Counted from the stretch's first letter, positions 6,667-14,273 are shown. The stretch: 22,304 nt of DNA from JBGOUJ01 sp041477005 (GCA_041477005.1 JBGOUJ010000047.1:1-22304); one strand, 5' to 3'. Numbers and translations are program-made. The notes: generated by a model not told the origin, from the sequence alone.

Positions 6667-8520
6667 CTATCCCAAGTTGTTGCTGAACACGCACTTGCCG
6701 CCGCTCTCCGCCACGATGTGCACCGCACCCAGCAACGACTCCAGGCGAGGCCGCGAGCTTTCAGGCGCTACCAGATAGAGCCTGCGGCTCCCCTTCCATA
6801 GCCGGGCCAGGCCCGCATCATCCAGGAAGACCGGCGGAGCTCCCGGGGCTGCCGATCCATAGATGAGGTTGTCCTGCCGGCCGTGGAAAAGCAGCGCCCG
6901 GCGATTGGTGTAAAACACGACCGAGGAGGCCGGATAATAGTGCCCTTCAATCACCAGTTGCCCCGCCGGCTGTCGCTCGATTACCTCTGCCAGAGGGCGC
7001 GAAGAGAGATAGGGATCGAATACGCCCATCGCTCTATGGGCGGACTGCGCCAGCACCGCCATCATCGCGGCCAGACACAGCGGGGCCACCGGGCCGCGCC
7101 TGGTGAACCACGCGGCCACGCCGCCTGCGGCCAGGGCCAGGCCCGCCACCGCCAGTGGTCCTCGCAAATAGGCGAACGACTTCAAAGTGAGGTCCCCCAT
7201 GTGTCCCAGCGAAAGCGTGTAAGCGTCCGGGTTCTGGGTAAGCGCCGCGGAGATATCGCCTACCGGAGTCACTCCGCGAACCAGGTATAGGATGACGCCG
7301 GTCGCCGCGCCCGCGGCGCAGCCCACCACCGCCAGGACCCCATAGCCGGCCGAGATCCACGGGTTGGTCCGCCCGGCCAAGGCGGCTCCCAGCAGCAGGG
7401 CGAAGGCCGGGTAACATGGCATGCTGTAATACTCCTGGGTGGTCGAGAAGCTCAGGAAGGTCAGCAAAAAGACAATCCAGATCACGGCCAGCAGGCGGAG
7501 CCTCGCCGCGCGGTCCGTCTGGGGTTCGCGCCAGAGCCGCGGCGTCGCCGGCAGAAACACGCTCCATGGAAAGAACCACGCCAGGTGCAGCAGCAGAAAC
7601 GGGAGCCGCGGCACGGTATTGTAATCGCGCGGGTAGCGGAGATTGAGAAACCGCAACACGTGCTCATTGAGGAAATAGAACCAGAAGAATCCCCGGTAGA
7701 CGCCCGGATCGCTGTGCAGGGTGAAATCAAACAGCGGCGGATTGCGCACGGTGGCGAGCAAAACCCAGGGAGCGTAGATCGCGAGAGTGATGGGCAGCCC
7801 GGTGAAAGGCCGCAGCCGCCGCCATGTCCGGCGCAGGAACAGTTCGCGGCGGAGCAGCAGATACAGGCTGCCGGTGGCGACCGGAACCAGGGCGGCCAGC
7901 AGCCCTTTCAGCAGCATCCCCACCCCGATGAAGGCCCAAAAGCCCCAGGACCAGAGGGAGCTACGGGGAGACGGGGAGACGCTCGGACGCGGAGAGTCGT
8001 CGAGGGCGCGGAGAAAGCAGTAGAGGGAGCAGGTCACGCACAGGGTCAGCAGGACGTCGGGGATGACGATGCGCGTAAACAGAAAGAGTCCCACCGAGGC
8101 GCCCACGGCGAGGCCGGCATAGAAACCGGCCCGCCGGCCGAATCCCCACCGCCCCAGCGCCGCCGTCACCCACATCAGGCTGATCGCTCCCAGGGCCGTG
8201 GGCAGGCGCGCCGCCCAGTCGTGCACGCCGAATAGGCCATAGCTGACCGCCATCAGCCAGAAGCCGAAGGGCGATTTCTCCAGGTAGACCACGCCGTTGA
8301 TCCGCGCCGTCACCCAGTCGCCGGAATCGAGCATGTTGCGCGCGATCTGGGCGTTGACCGCGTCCACGTCATCGAGCAAGGAGGGCGGCGCGAAGATGGT
8401 CCCCAGGAAAATAGCTGCGCCGAAAAGGAGAACAATCAGGGAGTGAGTGAGCCTGCCGTTGCCAACGTCGCCTTTCGGGACGGCGCCTCGATCGGCTGCA
8501 ACGGCGATTGGATCTGCCAT
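6667..8520 (-). CDS. ArnT/PMT-like GT-C glycosyltransferase, membrane
   Basis: A polytopic membrane protein of 617 residues from the preferred ATG at 8520. An N-terminal membrane helix (LIVLLFGAAIFLGTIF) is followed by the periplasmic loop motif DDVDA...IARNMLDSGDWVTARINGVVY-LEKSPFGFW. This is the ArnT/dolichol-phosphate-mannose transferase (GT39/GT83-like) pattern, with the catalytic acidic residue in DDVDA. Many further hydrophobic segments and a soluble C-terminal part follow. Such enzymes move a sugar from a polyprenyl-phosphate donor to lipid A, protein or another envelope acceptor; the acceptor here is unknown. GTG codons at 8532 and 8556 are alternative in-frame starts. All choices overlap the 3' end of asnB (by 85-121 nt), so the pair is probably cotranscribed. 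Confidence 0.9.
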   Translation of the reverse strand: MADPIAVAADRGAVPKGDVGNGRLTHSLIVLLFGAAIFLGTIFAPPSLLDDVDAVNAQIARNMLDSGDWVTARINGVVYLEKSPFGFWLMAVSYGLFGVHDWAARLPTALGAISLMWVTAALGRWGFGRRAGFYAGLAVGASVGLFLFTRIVIPDVLLTLCVTCSLYCFLRALDDSPRPSVSPSPRSSLWSWGFWAFIGVGMLLKGLLAALVPVATGSLYLLLRRELFLRRTWRRLRPFTGLPITLAIYAPWVLLATVRNPPLFDFTLHSDPGVYRGFFWFYFLNEHVLRFLNLRYPRDYNTVPRLPFLLLHLAWFFPWSVFLPATPRLWREPQTDRAARLRLLAVIWIVFLLTFLSFSTTQEYYSMPCYPAFALLLGAALAGRTNPWISAGYGVLAVVGCAAGAATGVILYLVRGVTPVGDISAALTQNPDAYTLSLGHMGDLTLKSFAYLRGPLAVAGLALAAGGVAAWFTRRGPVAPLCLAAMMAVLAQSAHRAMGVFDPYLSSRPLAEVIERQPAGQLVIEGHYYPASSVVFYTNRRALLFHGRQDNLIYGSAAPGAPPVFLDDAGLARLWKGSRRLYLVAPESSRPRLESLLGAVHIVAESGGKCVFSNNLG

Positions 8521-10373
8521 TTCTCCATCCACAATAGCAGGATCATCAAGCCCCACAGGTGGAACCCGATGTTGATCCGGCCTTCGAAATGGTCGTTCAT
8601 CAATTGCTCGACGGCCCCGGGCCGGAACAAGCCGGTGCGCGCCAGGGCCGAGGGGCTGAGCACTTCGAGCACTAGCGGCTTCAGCTCGCGGCGCAGCCAG
8701 TCGTGGGCCGGGATGTCGAAACCCATCTTCTTGCGGTGCAGGATTTCGGCGGGCAGCTTGTCTCGCATCAGGCGCTTCAATAGGTACTTTTGCCGCCGGC
8801 CTCGGATCTTGAAGCGCTCCGGAAGCTGGGCCGCAAAGTCTACGATTTCATGATCGAGAAACGGCGGCCGGACCTCCAGCGCGTGCGCCATGCTCATGCG
8901 ATCCACTTTGGCCAGGATGTCATCGGAGAGGTAGTAGCGCTGGTCGAACCAAAGGAAACGGTTCAGCTTGCCCAGCGAGCGGGCGCCCTCGGCGAGCCGC
9001 TCCACTCCCTCGCCCCGCAGGCCCGGCTCAAAGGCGCACAGACCTCGCTTCTGCTCTTCGGAAAACGCGCCGTTCCAGTAGCTGTGCGCTTCGAATGGAG
9101 GCAGGAACGAGCCTTCCAGGAAGCGCTTGACCATGTACTCCGGGCTGATTTTGTCTTCCGAGATGGTGAGGTAATCGCTGGCGGCGGCCAGGGCGGCCCG
9201 GCGCAGGCCGGTCGGAACCAAGCGCGCCAGGCGGGCCAGCCGGTCGGCCTGATAGGTGAGGTAGCCTCCAAACAGCTCGTCGGCCCCCTCGCCCGACAGC
9301 GCTACCGTGACATGCCGCCGGCACAGCCGCGACAGGTACCAGACGGGTAGAGACGACGAATCGCCACACGGCTCGTCGGCATACTCGGCAAACTGCCGGA
9401 TCGTGCCCTCCAGGTCCAGGTCGCGAGAGAGGTCGAATTCGTAGTGCTCCGTGCCGTACCGCTCGGAGACGGCGCGGGAATAGCGGCCTTCATCAAACGA
9501 GCGGCCGGAAAAGGAAATCGAGAAAGTGTTGAGCCGGCTGCCGGACTCGCGGGCGGCATAATGAACGATGGTGCTCGAATCCACGCCTCCGCTCAGCAGC
9601 ACGCCCAGCGGCACGTCCGACATCAGGTGTTGCCGGATCGACTGCCGCAGCAGTCCATCCAGACGCTCGCAAGCTTCGCCCTCGCTGACCTTGCCGTCCG
9701 GGCGGAACTCCAGCTTCCAGAACGGGCGCACCGCCAACGCCCCGGAGGTCCATTCCAGAAAGTGGCCCGGCAGCAGCTTCTCGATTCCCTCGATCAACGT
9801 TCGCGGGCAGGGCACGTAATTGAGCGAAAGATATTGCTCCAGGGCTGTCAGATCCAGGTTCCGGGAGATTTCCGGATGTTCCAGCAGCGCCTTCATCTCC
9901 GAGCCGAAATAGATCTGGCCGGCGCGGCGGCAGAAGTAGAGGGGCTTGATGCCCATCCGGTCCCGAGCCAGAATCAGCCGGCGCTGGGACTCCTGCCAGA
10001 TCGCCAGCCCAAACATGCCTTTCAGCTTCTCGAAGCAGGCCGTGTCCCATTCCAGGAATGCTCGCAGGACCACCTCGGTGTCGGAAGTGGAGCGGAAGCG
10101 GTGGCCGCGGGCGATGAGGGTTTCCCGGATTTCCCGGTAGTTGTAGACTTCCCCGTTGTAGACCAGGATCGTCTGCCCATCGTCGCTCGACATGGGCTGC
10201 TCGCCGTCTTCCAGGTCGATGATCTTCAGCCGCACCGCGCCGAGCGACACAGCATCGGAGACGTAGACCCCCTGCTGGTCCGGCCCGCGATGCTGCAGCG
10301 AGCTGGTGATTCGGCGAATCAGTCCACTGTCAACGCGCCGCGCTGAATGAGTGTAACCCGCAATGCCGCACAC
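8436..10373 (-). CDS. asnB: Asparagine synthetase (glutamine-hydrolysing)
   Basis: A 645-residue cytoplasmic class II amidotransferase. It starts GTG-Cys (MCGIAGY), the Cys being the N-terminal nucleophile exposed after Met removal. The Ntn glutaminase domain includes LQHRGPDQQG, VYNGEVYN and STSDTEVVL. The ATP-pyrophosphatase domain carries the PP-loop SGGVDSS at 261-267 and LSGEGADELFGGY. It makes asparagine from aspartate, ATP and glutamine; some homologues of this length instead amidate envelope or exopolysaccharide components. Coupling to a GT-C glycosyltransferase leaves that alternative open. The C-terminal about 25 residues are Ser/Ala/Thr-rich, without family motifs, and overlap the next gene. 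A sigma70-like promoter lies about 90 nt upstream; no clear Shine-Dalgarno is seen before the GTG. Confidence 0.94.
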   Translation of the reverse strand: MCGIAGYTHSARRVDSGLIRRITSSLQHRGPDQQGVYVSDAVSLGAVRLKIIDLEDGEQPMSSDDGQTILVYNGEVYNYREIRETLIARGHRFRSTSDTEVVLRAFLEWDTACFEKLKGMFGLAIWQESQRRLILARDRMGIKPLYFCRRAGQIYFGSEMKALLEHPEISRNLDLTALEQYLSLNYVPCPRTLIEGIEKLLPGHFLEWTSGALAVRPFWKLEFRPDGKVSEGEACERLDGLLRQSIRQHLMSDVPLGVLLSGGVDSSTIVHYAARESGSRLNTFSISFSGRSFDEGRYSRAVSERYGTEHYEFDLSRDLDLEGTIRQFAEYADEPCGDSSSLPVWYLSRLCRRHVTVALSGEGADELFGGYLTYQADRLARLARLVPTGLRRAALAAASDYLTISEDKISPEYMVKRFLEGSFLPPFEAHSYWNGAFSEEQKRGLCAFEPGLRGEGVERLAEGARSLGKLNRFLWFDQRYYLSDDILAKVDRMSMAHALEVRPPFLDHEIVDFAAQLPERFKIRGRRQKYLLKRLMRDKLPAEILHRKKMGFDIPAHDWLRRELKPLVLEVLSPSALARTGLFRPGAVEQLMNDHFEGRINIGFHLWGLMILLLWMEKWQIQSPLQPIEAPSRKATLATAGSLTP

Positions 10374-10468
10374 AAAACGATATACCCAGTTTGAAGAACT
10401 TGGGAACCCGCCATCCTGGGGGTCCCACCCTTCCCGTTACAAAAGAAAATTCCCGTTAACTCGGCCTC

Positions 10469-10497
10469 ACTATAAACCGCTGGGCGCCGATTGTCAA
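10469..10497 (-). promoter_or_regulatory. Sigma70-type promoter for asnB-glycosyltransferase operon
   Basis: On the minus strand TTGACA (10497-10492, a perfect -35) is followed after exactly 17 bp by TATAGT (10474-10469, 5 of 6 matches to the -10). Transcription would start near 10462 and leave a leader of about 90 nt before the asnB GTG. That leader holds a G-rich stretch (about 10415-10440) of unclear role. Confidence 0.75.
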
Positions 10498-10539
10498 CCG
10501 TTTGGCGGCCCTGGCGTGCAAAAAAGAACCTTGACAGCC

Positions 10540-10698
10540 ATGTTCCCTCACAACATCAAGGTCCGGCGAGGCCTCGATCCAGGTCTGGATGAGAATGCCG
10601 TGAAAGCCGTGCAGCAGTGGAGATTTGAGCCCGCCAAGGAAAATGGCCGGCCGGTAACCGTCGGCGCCACGGTTGTGGTCCAGTTCCGGCTGAATTGA
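10540..10698 (+). pseudogene. TonB C-terminal domain remnant
   Basis: The translation from ATG 10540 is 52 residues, and IKVRRGLDPGLDENAVKAV then QQWRFEPAKENGRPV followed by VGATVVVQFRLN is a clear match to the end of a TonB C-terminal domain (GLDxxAVxAVxxWRFxPAxxxGxPV...V.F.L). Only about the last 45 of roughly 80 domain residues remain. The N-terminal membrane anchor, proline-rich linker and first strands are missing; upstream in frame is the asnB promoter region, not TonB sequence. It converges on rplQ with an 11-nt gap. It is most likely a decayed fragment, although expression as a mini-protein cannot be excluded. Confidence 0.75.
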
Positions 10699-10709
10699 TA
10701 CAGGCCCGG

Positions 10710-11177
10710 TTATTCTTCCTTCTTTTCTTCCTTCTGCGGCTCTTCGGCGGGGGCGCCTTCCTGCTGTGCGCGGAGGCGCGCTTCGCGGCGCTTGCGGCGA
10801 TCTTCGCCGCGCTTGACCAGCTCGGAACCGACCAGTTCGATGACGGCTTGCTCGGCGCCGTCGCCCCGGCGGTACCCCAGCCGCGTGAGGCGCGTGTAGC
10901 CGCCGCTGCGCTGGGCGAAGCGCGGGCCGAAGGTCTCGAACAGCTTCTTGACCGCCTGGGGCGTTTCCAAAAACGCCGCCGCCTGGCGCCGCGTGTGGAG
11001 CGTGTCGCGCTTGGCCAGGGTGATCATCTTCTCCACCAGCGGCCGCACCGCCTTAGCCTTGGGGACAGTCGTGATCACGCGCTCGTTCTCGATCACGCTG
11101 GTGGTGAGGCCCCGCAACAGCGCTTTGCGGGCGCCCATGTCCCGCTTGAGTTTGTACCCGGATCTTCTGTGTCGCAT
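10710..11177 (-). CDS. rplQ: 50S ribosomal protein L17
   Basis: A 155-residue large-subunit protein. The conserved start MRHRRSGYKLKRD and the TLAKR, GYTRLTRLGYRRGDGA and VIELVG motifs identify it. It is about 28 residues longer than the E. coli protein because of an Arg-rich then Glu/Lys/Pro low-complexity tail (from about residue 125). It is the last gene of the alpha operon, 44 nt after rpoA. No intrinsic terminator is seen after the stop. Confidence 0.98.
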   Translation of the reverse strand: MRHRRSGYKLKRDMGARKALLRGLTTSVIENERVITTVPKAKAVRPLVEKMITLAKRDTLHTRRQAAAFLETPQAVKKLFETFGPRFAQRSGGYTRLTRLGYRRGDGAEQAVIELVGSELVKRGEDRRKRREARLRAQQEGAPAEEPQKEEKKEE

Positions 11178-11221
11178 TCGGTTTGTCCTCGCCGGCCGCG
11201 CTAGGCGCTGGACCGAAGCCC

Positions 11222-12262
11222 TTACTCGCCGGCCGCTTGCTCAACCTCGCCTAACTCGGACGGCCCCGGCGGGATACTGGCTCCCGGCGGCGGGATCAGC
11301 CGGCCCTGCTCGTCGATCTTCATGCCCAGGCACAGACCCATCTGCGCCAGGATCTCCTTGATCTCGTTCAGCGACTTGCGGCCGAAGTTCTTGGTCTTCA
11401 GCATGTCGGCCTCGCTGCGGGTCACCAGGTCGCCGATGGTCTGGATCTGGGCGTTCTTCAGGCAGTTGTAAGAGCGCACGCTCAAATCGAGCTCCTCGAC
11501 CGAGCGGTTGAGGTTCTCGTTGAGGCGCTCGGCAGCGCTCTCGGCGCTGGTCTCCTCGGTCTCGAGCTGCTCCTCGAAGTTGATGAAGATCGACATGTGA
11601 TCTTTGACCAGTTTGGCCGCGTAGCCGATGGCGTCCTGCGGGGACACCACGCCATTGGTCCACACTTCCATGGTCAGCTTGTCGTAGTCGGTGACTTGGC
11701 CCAGCCGTGCGGCTTCCACCGTGTAGTTGACCTTGCGGACGGGCGAGTGGACCGAGTCGATGGGAATGTAGCCCAGGGCCAGATCGTCGTCGAAGTTCTT
11801 GTCGGCGCTGACGTAGCCTCGCCCCTGCTTTATGCGCATTTCGACGTCGAGCTTGCCGCCCTCGCTGACCGTAGCGAGGTAAAGGTTGCGGTCCAGAATC
11901 TCCACCTCGGCGTCCGCCTGAATGGCGCCGCTCAGCACCACGCCCGGCTGGTCCGAGACCAGGCGCACGGTCTTGTTGCCGTCGCTGTCGACCTTGAACG
12001 GGATCTGCTTCAGGTTCAGGATGATGTCGGTAGCGTCCTCGACCACCCCAGGGATGGAGCTGAACTCGTGCAGCACGCCCTCGATCTTGACCGCCGTGAT
12101 GGCCGGCCCCTCGATCGAGCTCAGCAGCACCCGCCGCAGAGCATTGCCGATCGTGGTGCCGAACCCGCGCTCGAACGGCTGCGCCCAGAACAATCCATAC
12201 TTATCGGTCAGCGTGTCGGTATTCGCCGCCAACCGCTTGGGTTTTTGAAAGCCCTTCCACAT
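11222..12262 (-). CDS. rpoA: DNA-directed RNA polymerase subunit alpha
   Basis: A 346-residue subunit that nucleates RNA polymerase assembly and contacts upstream promoter DNA and activators. The N-terminal dimerisation domain contains PFERGFGTTIGNALRRVLLSS and the EGVLHEFSSIPGVVEDATDI region. A linker near residue 240-255 leads to the alpha-CTD (SVEELDLSVRSYNCLK, then TIGDLV and KNFGRKSLNEI). AGGAGG at 12272-12277, nine bases before the ATG, supports the start. It lies between rpsD and rplQ as in most alpha operons; an extended hairpin sits in the rpsD-rpoA gap. Confidence 0.99.
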   Translation of the reverse strand: MWKGFQKPKRLAANTDTLTDKYGLFWAQPFERGFGTTIGNALRRVLLSSIEGPAITAVKIEGVLHEFSSIPGVVEDATDIILNLKQIPFKVDSDGNKTVRLVSDQPGVVLSGAIQADAEVEILDRNLYLATVSEGGKLDVEMRIKQGRGYVSADKNFDDDLALGYIPIDSVHSPVRKVNYTVEAARLGQVTDYDKLTMEVWTNGVVSPQDAIGYAAKLVKDHMSIFINFEEQLETEETSAESAAERLNENLNRSVEELDLSVRSYNCLKNAQIQTIGDLVTRSEADMLKTKNFGRKSLNEIKEILAQMGLCLGMKIDEQGRLIPPPGASIPPGPSELGEVEQAAGE

Positions 12263-12284
12263 AAATCGGAACCTCCTGATCGTG

Positions 12285-12321
12285 GATCGCAGCCGTGGAA
12301 CCTGGGCCCACCGCTACGATC
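12285..12321 (-). promoter_or_regulatory. 14-bp hairpin between rpsD and rpoA
   Basis: Arms 12285-12298 and 12308-12321 are complementary at 12 of 14 positions, plus one G-U wobble in the minus-strand RNA and one G-G mismatch, with a 9-nt loop. It ends 8 nt before the rpoA Shine-Dalgarno. No T run follows. It may be a translational control element, an RNase processing site or an attenuator. Confidence 0.55.
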
Positions 12322-12335
12322 GACGTTCTACAATC

Positions 12336-12971
12336 TTATTTGCTGTACAGCTCGACGATGAGCTGTTCGTTGATGGGGACCTGGACGATCTCCTCGCGCT
12401 TGGGCATGCTCGTGATGCTGCCCTTCAAGCTCTCCAGGTCCACATCGATCCAGGTCGGCTTGCCCATGTGGACCGTCACTTCCTTGGCGGCCAGCAGGTT
12501 CGCGTTGCTGCGGCTTGCCTGGGCCACCTGCACCGTATCGCTCGGCTTAACCACATAGGACGGGATGTTGACCTTCCGTCCGTTCACTTCGATGTGGCCG
12601 TGGCGCACGGTCTGCCGCGCCTGGGCGCGGCTGGTGGCCAGACCCATGCGGTAGACGACGTTATCCAGACGCCGCTCCAGCAGCGAGAGCAGGTTGTCGC
12701 CGGTCACGCCCTTCATCTGGGCGGCTTTCTCGAAGGTATTGCGGAACTGCCGCTCCAGCAGCCCGTAGATGCGGCGCACCCTTTGCTTCTCGCGCAATTG
12801 CAGGCCGTAGCCGATCAGCTTCTTGGGCCGCTTGCTCTTGCCGTGCTGGCCGGGCGCAAAGTTGCGCTTCTCGATGGCGCACTTGTCACTGTAGCAGCGC
12901 TCCCCTTTCAGGAAGAGTTTCATTCCTTCCCGCCGGCACAGCCGGCAAACCGGACCTCGATATCTAGCCAT
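12336..12971 (-). CDS. rpsD: 30S ribosomal protein S4
   Basis: A 211-residue primary 16S rRNA-binding protein that starts assembly of the small-subunit body. The start MARYRGPVCRLCRREG is standard; a frame extending 11 codons upstream is rejected because AAGGAG lies four bases before the ATG at 12971. The N-terminal zinc-binding set C9, C12, C26 and C31 is intact, as in zinc-containing S4 proteins. The S4 RNA-binding fold follows (LLSLLERRLDNVVYRMG, QARQTVRHGHIEVNG). It belongs to the alpha operon; in E. coli S4 represses that operon's translation. Confidence 0.98.
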   Translation of the reverse strand: MARYRGPVCRLCRREGMKLFLKGERCYSDKCAIEKRNFAPGQHGKSKRPKKLIGYGLQLREKQRVRRIYGLLERQFRNTFEKAAQMKGVTGDNLLSLLERRLDNVVYRMGLATSRAQARQTVRHGHIEVNGRKVNIPSYVVKPSDTVQVAQASRSNANLLAAKEVTVHMGKPTWIDVDLESLKGSITSMPKREEIVQVPINEQLIVELYSK

Positions 12972-12975
12972 CTTG

Positions 12976-12981
12976 CTCCTT
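12976..12981 (-). promoter_or_regulatory. Ribosome binding site deciding the rpsD start
   Basis: AAGGAG on the minus strand sits four bases before ATG 12971. It fixes the start of S4 at MARYRGP and rules out the longer in-frame extension to 13004. Confidence 0.7.
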
Positions 12982-13013
12982 GCGAACCGCTCCCTTACGG
13001 TCACGGCTCGGAA

Positions 13014-13427
13014 TCAGACTCGCCTCTTCTTGGGCGGCCGGCATCCGTTATGGGGGATCGGCGTGACGTCCTTGATGGTGCGCACTTCCAGGCCCGCCGT
13101 GGCCAGGGCGCGAATCGCCGACTCCCGGCCCGACCCAGGACCCTTCACGCGGACCTCCACGCTCCGCATGCCGTGATCCTTGGCCGCGTTGGCCGCCGCC
13201 ATGGCCGCCTGTTGGGCGGCAAAGGGCGTGCCCTTGCGCGATCCCCGGAAGCCCAGCGAGCCGGCGCTCGACCACGACACCACGTTCCCTTGCTGGTCGG
13301 CCACCGTGACCAGCGTGTTGTTGAACGTCGCCTGGACGTAGACCGTCCCCGAATGGACGATCTTCTTTTCCTTCTTCTTGAACGTCTTCTTCTTGGTTGC
13401 TTTGCCCGCTGCTGGTTTAGTTGCCAT
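13014..13427 (-). CDS. rpsK: 30S ribosomal protein S11
   Basis: A 137-residue small-subunit platform protein, recognised by VYVQATFNNTLVTV, GNVVSWSSAGSLGFRGSRK, TPFAAQQAA, VRVKGPGSGRESAIRAL and the Arg-rich end PIPHNGCRPPKKRRV. A Lys-rich N-terminal tail of about 22 residues precedes the core, a common variation. Its ATG is 7 nt from the edge of a heptamer repeat array that fills the rpsM-rpsK gap; the last repeat unit, GAGAGCT, lies where a Shine-Dalgarno would be expected. Confidence 0.98.
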   Translation of the reverse strand: MATKPAAGKATKKKTFKKKEKKIVHSGTVYVQATFNNTLVTVADQQGNVVSWSSAGSLGFRGSRKGTPFAAQQAAMAAANAAKDHGMRSVEVRVKGPGSGRESAIRALATAGLEVRTIKDVTPIPHNGCRPPKKRRV

Positions 13428-13433
13428 TCTCTT

Positions 13434-13515
13434 AGCTCTCAGCCATCAGCTTTCAGCAACCGGATCGACGCTGGACCCCAGCCTGCTGGCGGCTGAGAGC
13501 TGACGGCTGATGGCT
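13434..13515. repeat. Inverted heptamer array in the rpsM-rpsK gap
   Basis: Left side: four 7-bp units AGCTCTC, AGCCATC, AGCTTTC, AGCAACC (13434-13461). Right side, read on the minus strand from 13515: AGCCATC, AGCCGTC, AGCTCTC, then AGCC (to 13491). The best-paired arms are 13441-13457 and 13499-13515 (15 of 17). It takes up 82 of the 96 nt between the two genes. The right arm shares 19 identical bases with the array at 19671. Confidence 0.88.
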
Positions 13516-13523
13516 TCCTTCCG

Positions 13524-13910
13524 TTATGTCTTCGACGCTGACTTCTTCTTGTTCGCGATCGTGCCGCGCCGCGGGCCCTTGCGGGTCCGGGCGTTGGTAT
13601 GGGTGCGCTGGCCCCGCACCGGCAGGTTGCGGCGATGCCGCAGGCCCCGGTAGGAGCCGATTTCGATGAGCCGCCGGATGCTCATCGTAACCTCTTTCCG
13701 CAGATCGCCTTCCACCGCGCCCTCCTCCTCCAGGAGGTGGCGGACGCGGTTCACTTCATCCTCGGTCAGATCGCGGACTTTCTTGTCCGGACTGACCCCG
13801 GCGCGCCCCAGCAGAGAATTGGCCCTCGCCCGGCCGATCCCGTAAATGTAAGTCAACCCGATCTCCGCCCGCTTCTGCGGCGGCAGGTCAACGCCTGCAA
13901 TTCGTGCCAT
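13524..13910 (-). CDS. rpsM: 30S ribosomal protein S13
   Basis: A 128-residue small-subunit head protein that contacts the P-site tRNA and forms bridges to the large subunit. MARIAGVDLP, YIYGIGRARA, the EIGSYRGLRHRRNLPVRGQ core and the C-terminal NARTRKGPRR basic tail are all present. GAGGTGG before the ATG at 13910 supports the start. It follows rpmJ by 15 nt and is separated from rpsK by a repeat array, unlike the tight spacing usual at this joint. Confidence 0.98.
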   Translation of the reverse strand: MARIAGVDLPPQKRAEIGLTYIYGIGRARANSLLGRAGVSPDKKVRDLTEDEVNRVRHLLEEEGAVEGDLRKEVTMSIRRLIEIGSYRGLRHRRNLPVRGQRTHTNARTRKGPRRGTIANKKKSASKT

Positions 13911-13925
13911 GATCCACCTCTCGCT

Positions 13926-14039
13926 TCAACCCTGCCGCTGCTTGTGCTTGGTGTTCACGCAGATCACCCGCACCACTCCGCGGCGGCGAATCACCTTGCA
14001 TTTGTTGCAAATCTTCTTTACCGAAGCTCGCACTTTCAT
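13926..14039 (-). CDS. rpmJ: 50S ribosomal protein L36
   Basis: A 37-residue protein, MKVRASVKKICNKCKVIRRR and then GVVRVICVNTKHKQRQG, matching L36 throughout. The zinc ligands C11, C14, C27 and H32 are intact, so this is the zinc-containing form. Its ATG directly abuts the infA stop (TAA-ATG), and rpsM follows 15 nt downstream, the usual infA-rpmJ-rpsM order. Confidence 0.97.
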   Translation of the reverse strand: MKVRASVKKICNKCKVIRRRGVVRVICVNTKHKQRQG

Positions 14040-14261
14040 TTATTTGTACCGTCGCGTCACCCGCCCCCGGCCCAGATCGAGAGGCGAAAGCTCCACCTCC
14101 ACCTGGTCACCGGGCAGGAGCCGCAAAAAATCCTTGTTGCGCCGGGCCGAAACATGCGCCAGCACCCGGCTTGAATCCTCCAACTCGACCCGAAACATCG
14201 CGTTCGGCAGTTGCTCGATAATCCTGCCCCTTCGCCGAATCGCTGGCCGCTCACTGGTCAC
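14040..14261 (-). CDS. infA: Translation initiation factor IF-1
   Basis: A 73-residue S1-like OB-fold protein that binds the ribosomal A site during initiation. The core GRIIEQLPNAMFRVELEDS, VLAHVSARRNKDFLRLLPGD and VEVELSPLDLGRGRVTRRYK is typical. The GTG start at 14261 gives the normal family length; no better in-frame start exists. This GTG lies inside a three-unit heptamer repeat, so the first residues (TSER) replace the usual AKED-type start. No clear Shine-Dalgarno is visible. It follows map by 12 nt. Confidence 0.97.
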   Translation of the reverse strand: MTSERPAIRRRGRIIEQLPNAMFRVELEDSSRVLAHVSARRNKDFLRLLPGDQVEVELSPLDLGRGRVTRRYK

Positions 14262-14269
14262 TCGTCACT
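14249..14269 (-). repeat. Three-unit heptamer array overlapping the infA start
   Basis: On the minus strand AGTGACG, AGTGACC and AGTGAGC follow one another exactly (14269 to 14249). The second GTG of the array is the infA initiation codon at 14261-14259; the other GTGs are in other frames. Confidence 0.8.
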
Positions 14270-14273
14270 GCTC

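Noticed and set aside
10531..10536. TTGACA on the plus strand before the TonB remnant
   Set aside because: No acceptable -10 hexamer lies at 16-18 bp downstream, and the site is only a few bases before the remnant's ATG.
12282..13496. Plus-strand open frame (404 codons)
   Set aside because: It is antisense to rpsD and rpsK and crosses their intergenic repeat; no protein-like features.
13434..13515. CRISPR-like array
   Set aside because: Units are 7 bp without spacers and are arranged as an inverted pair; no cas genes are present.
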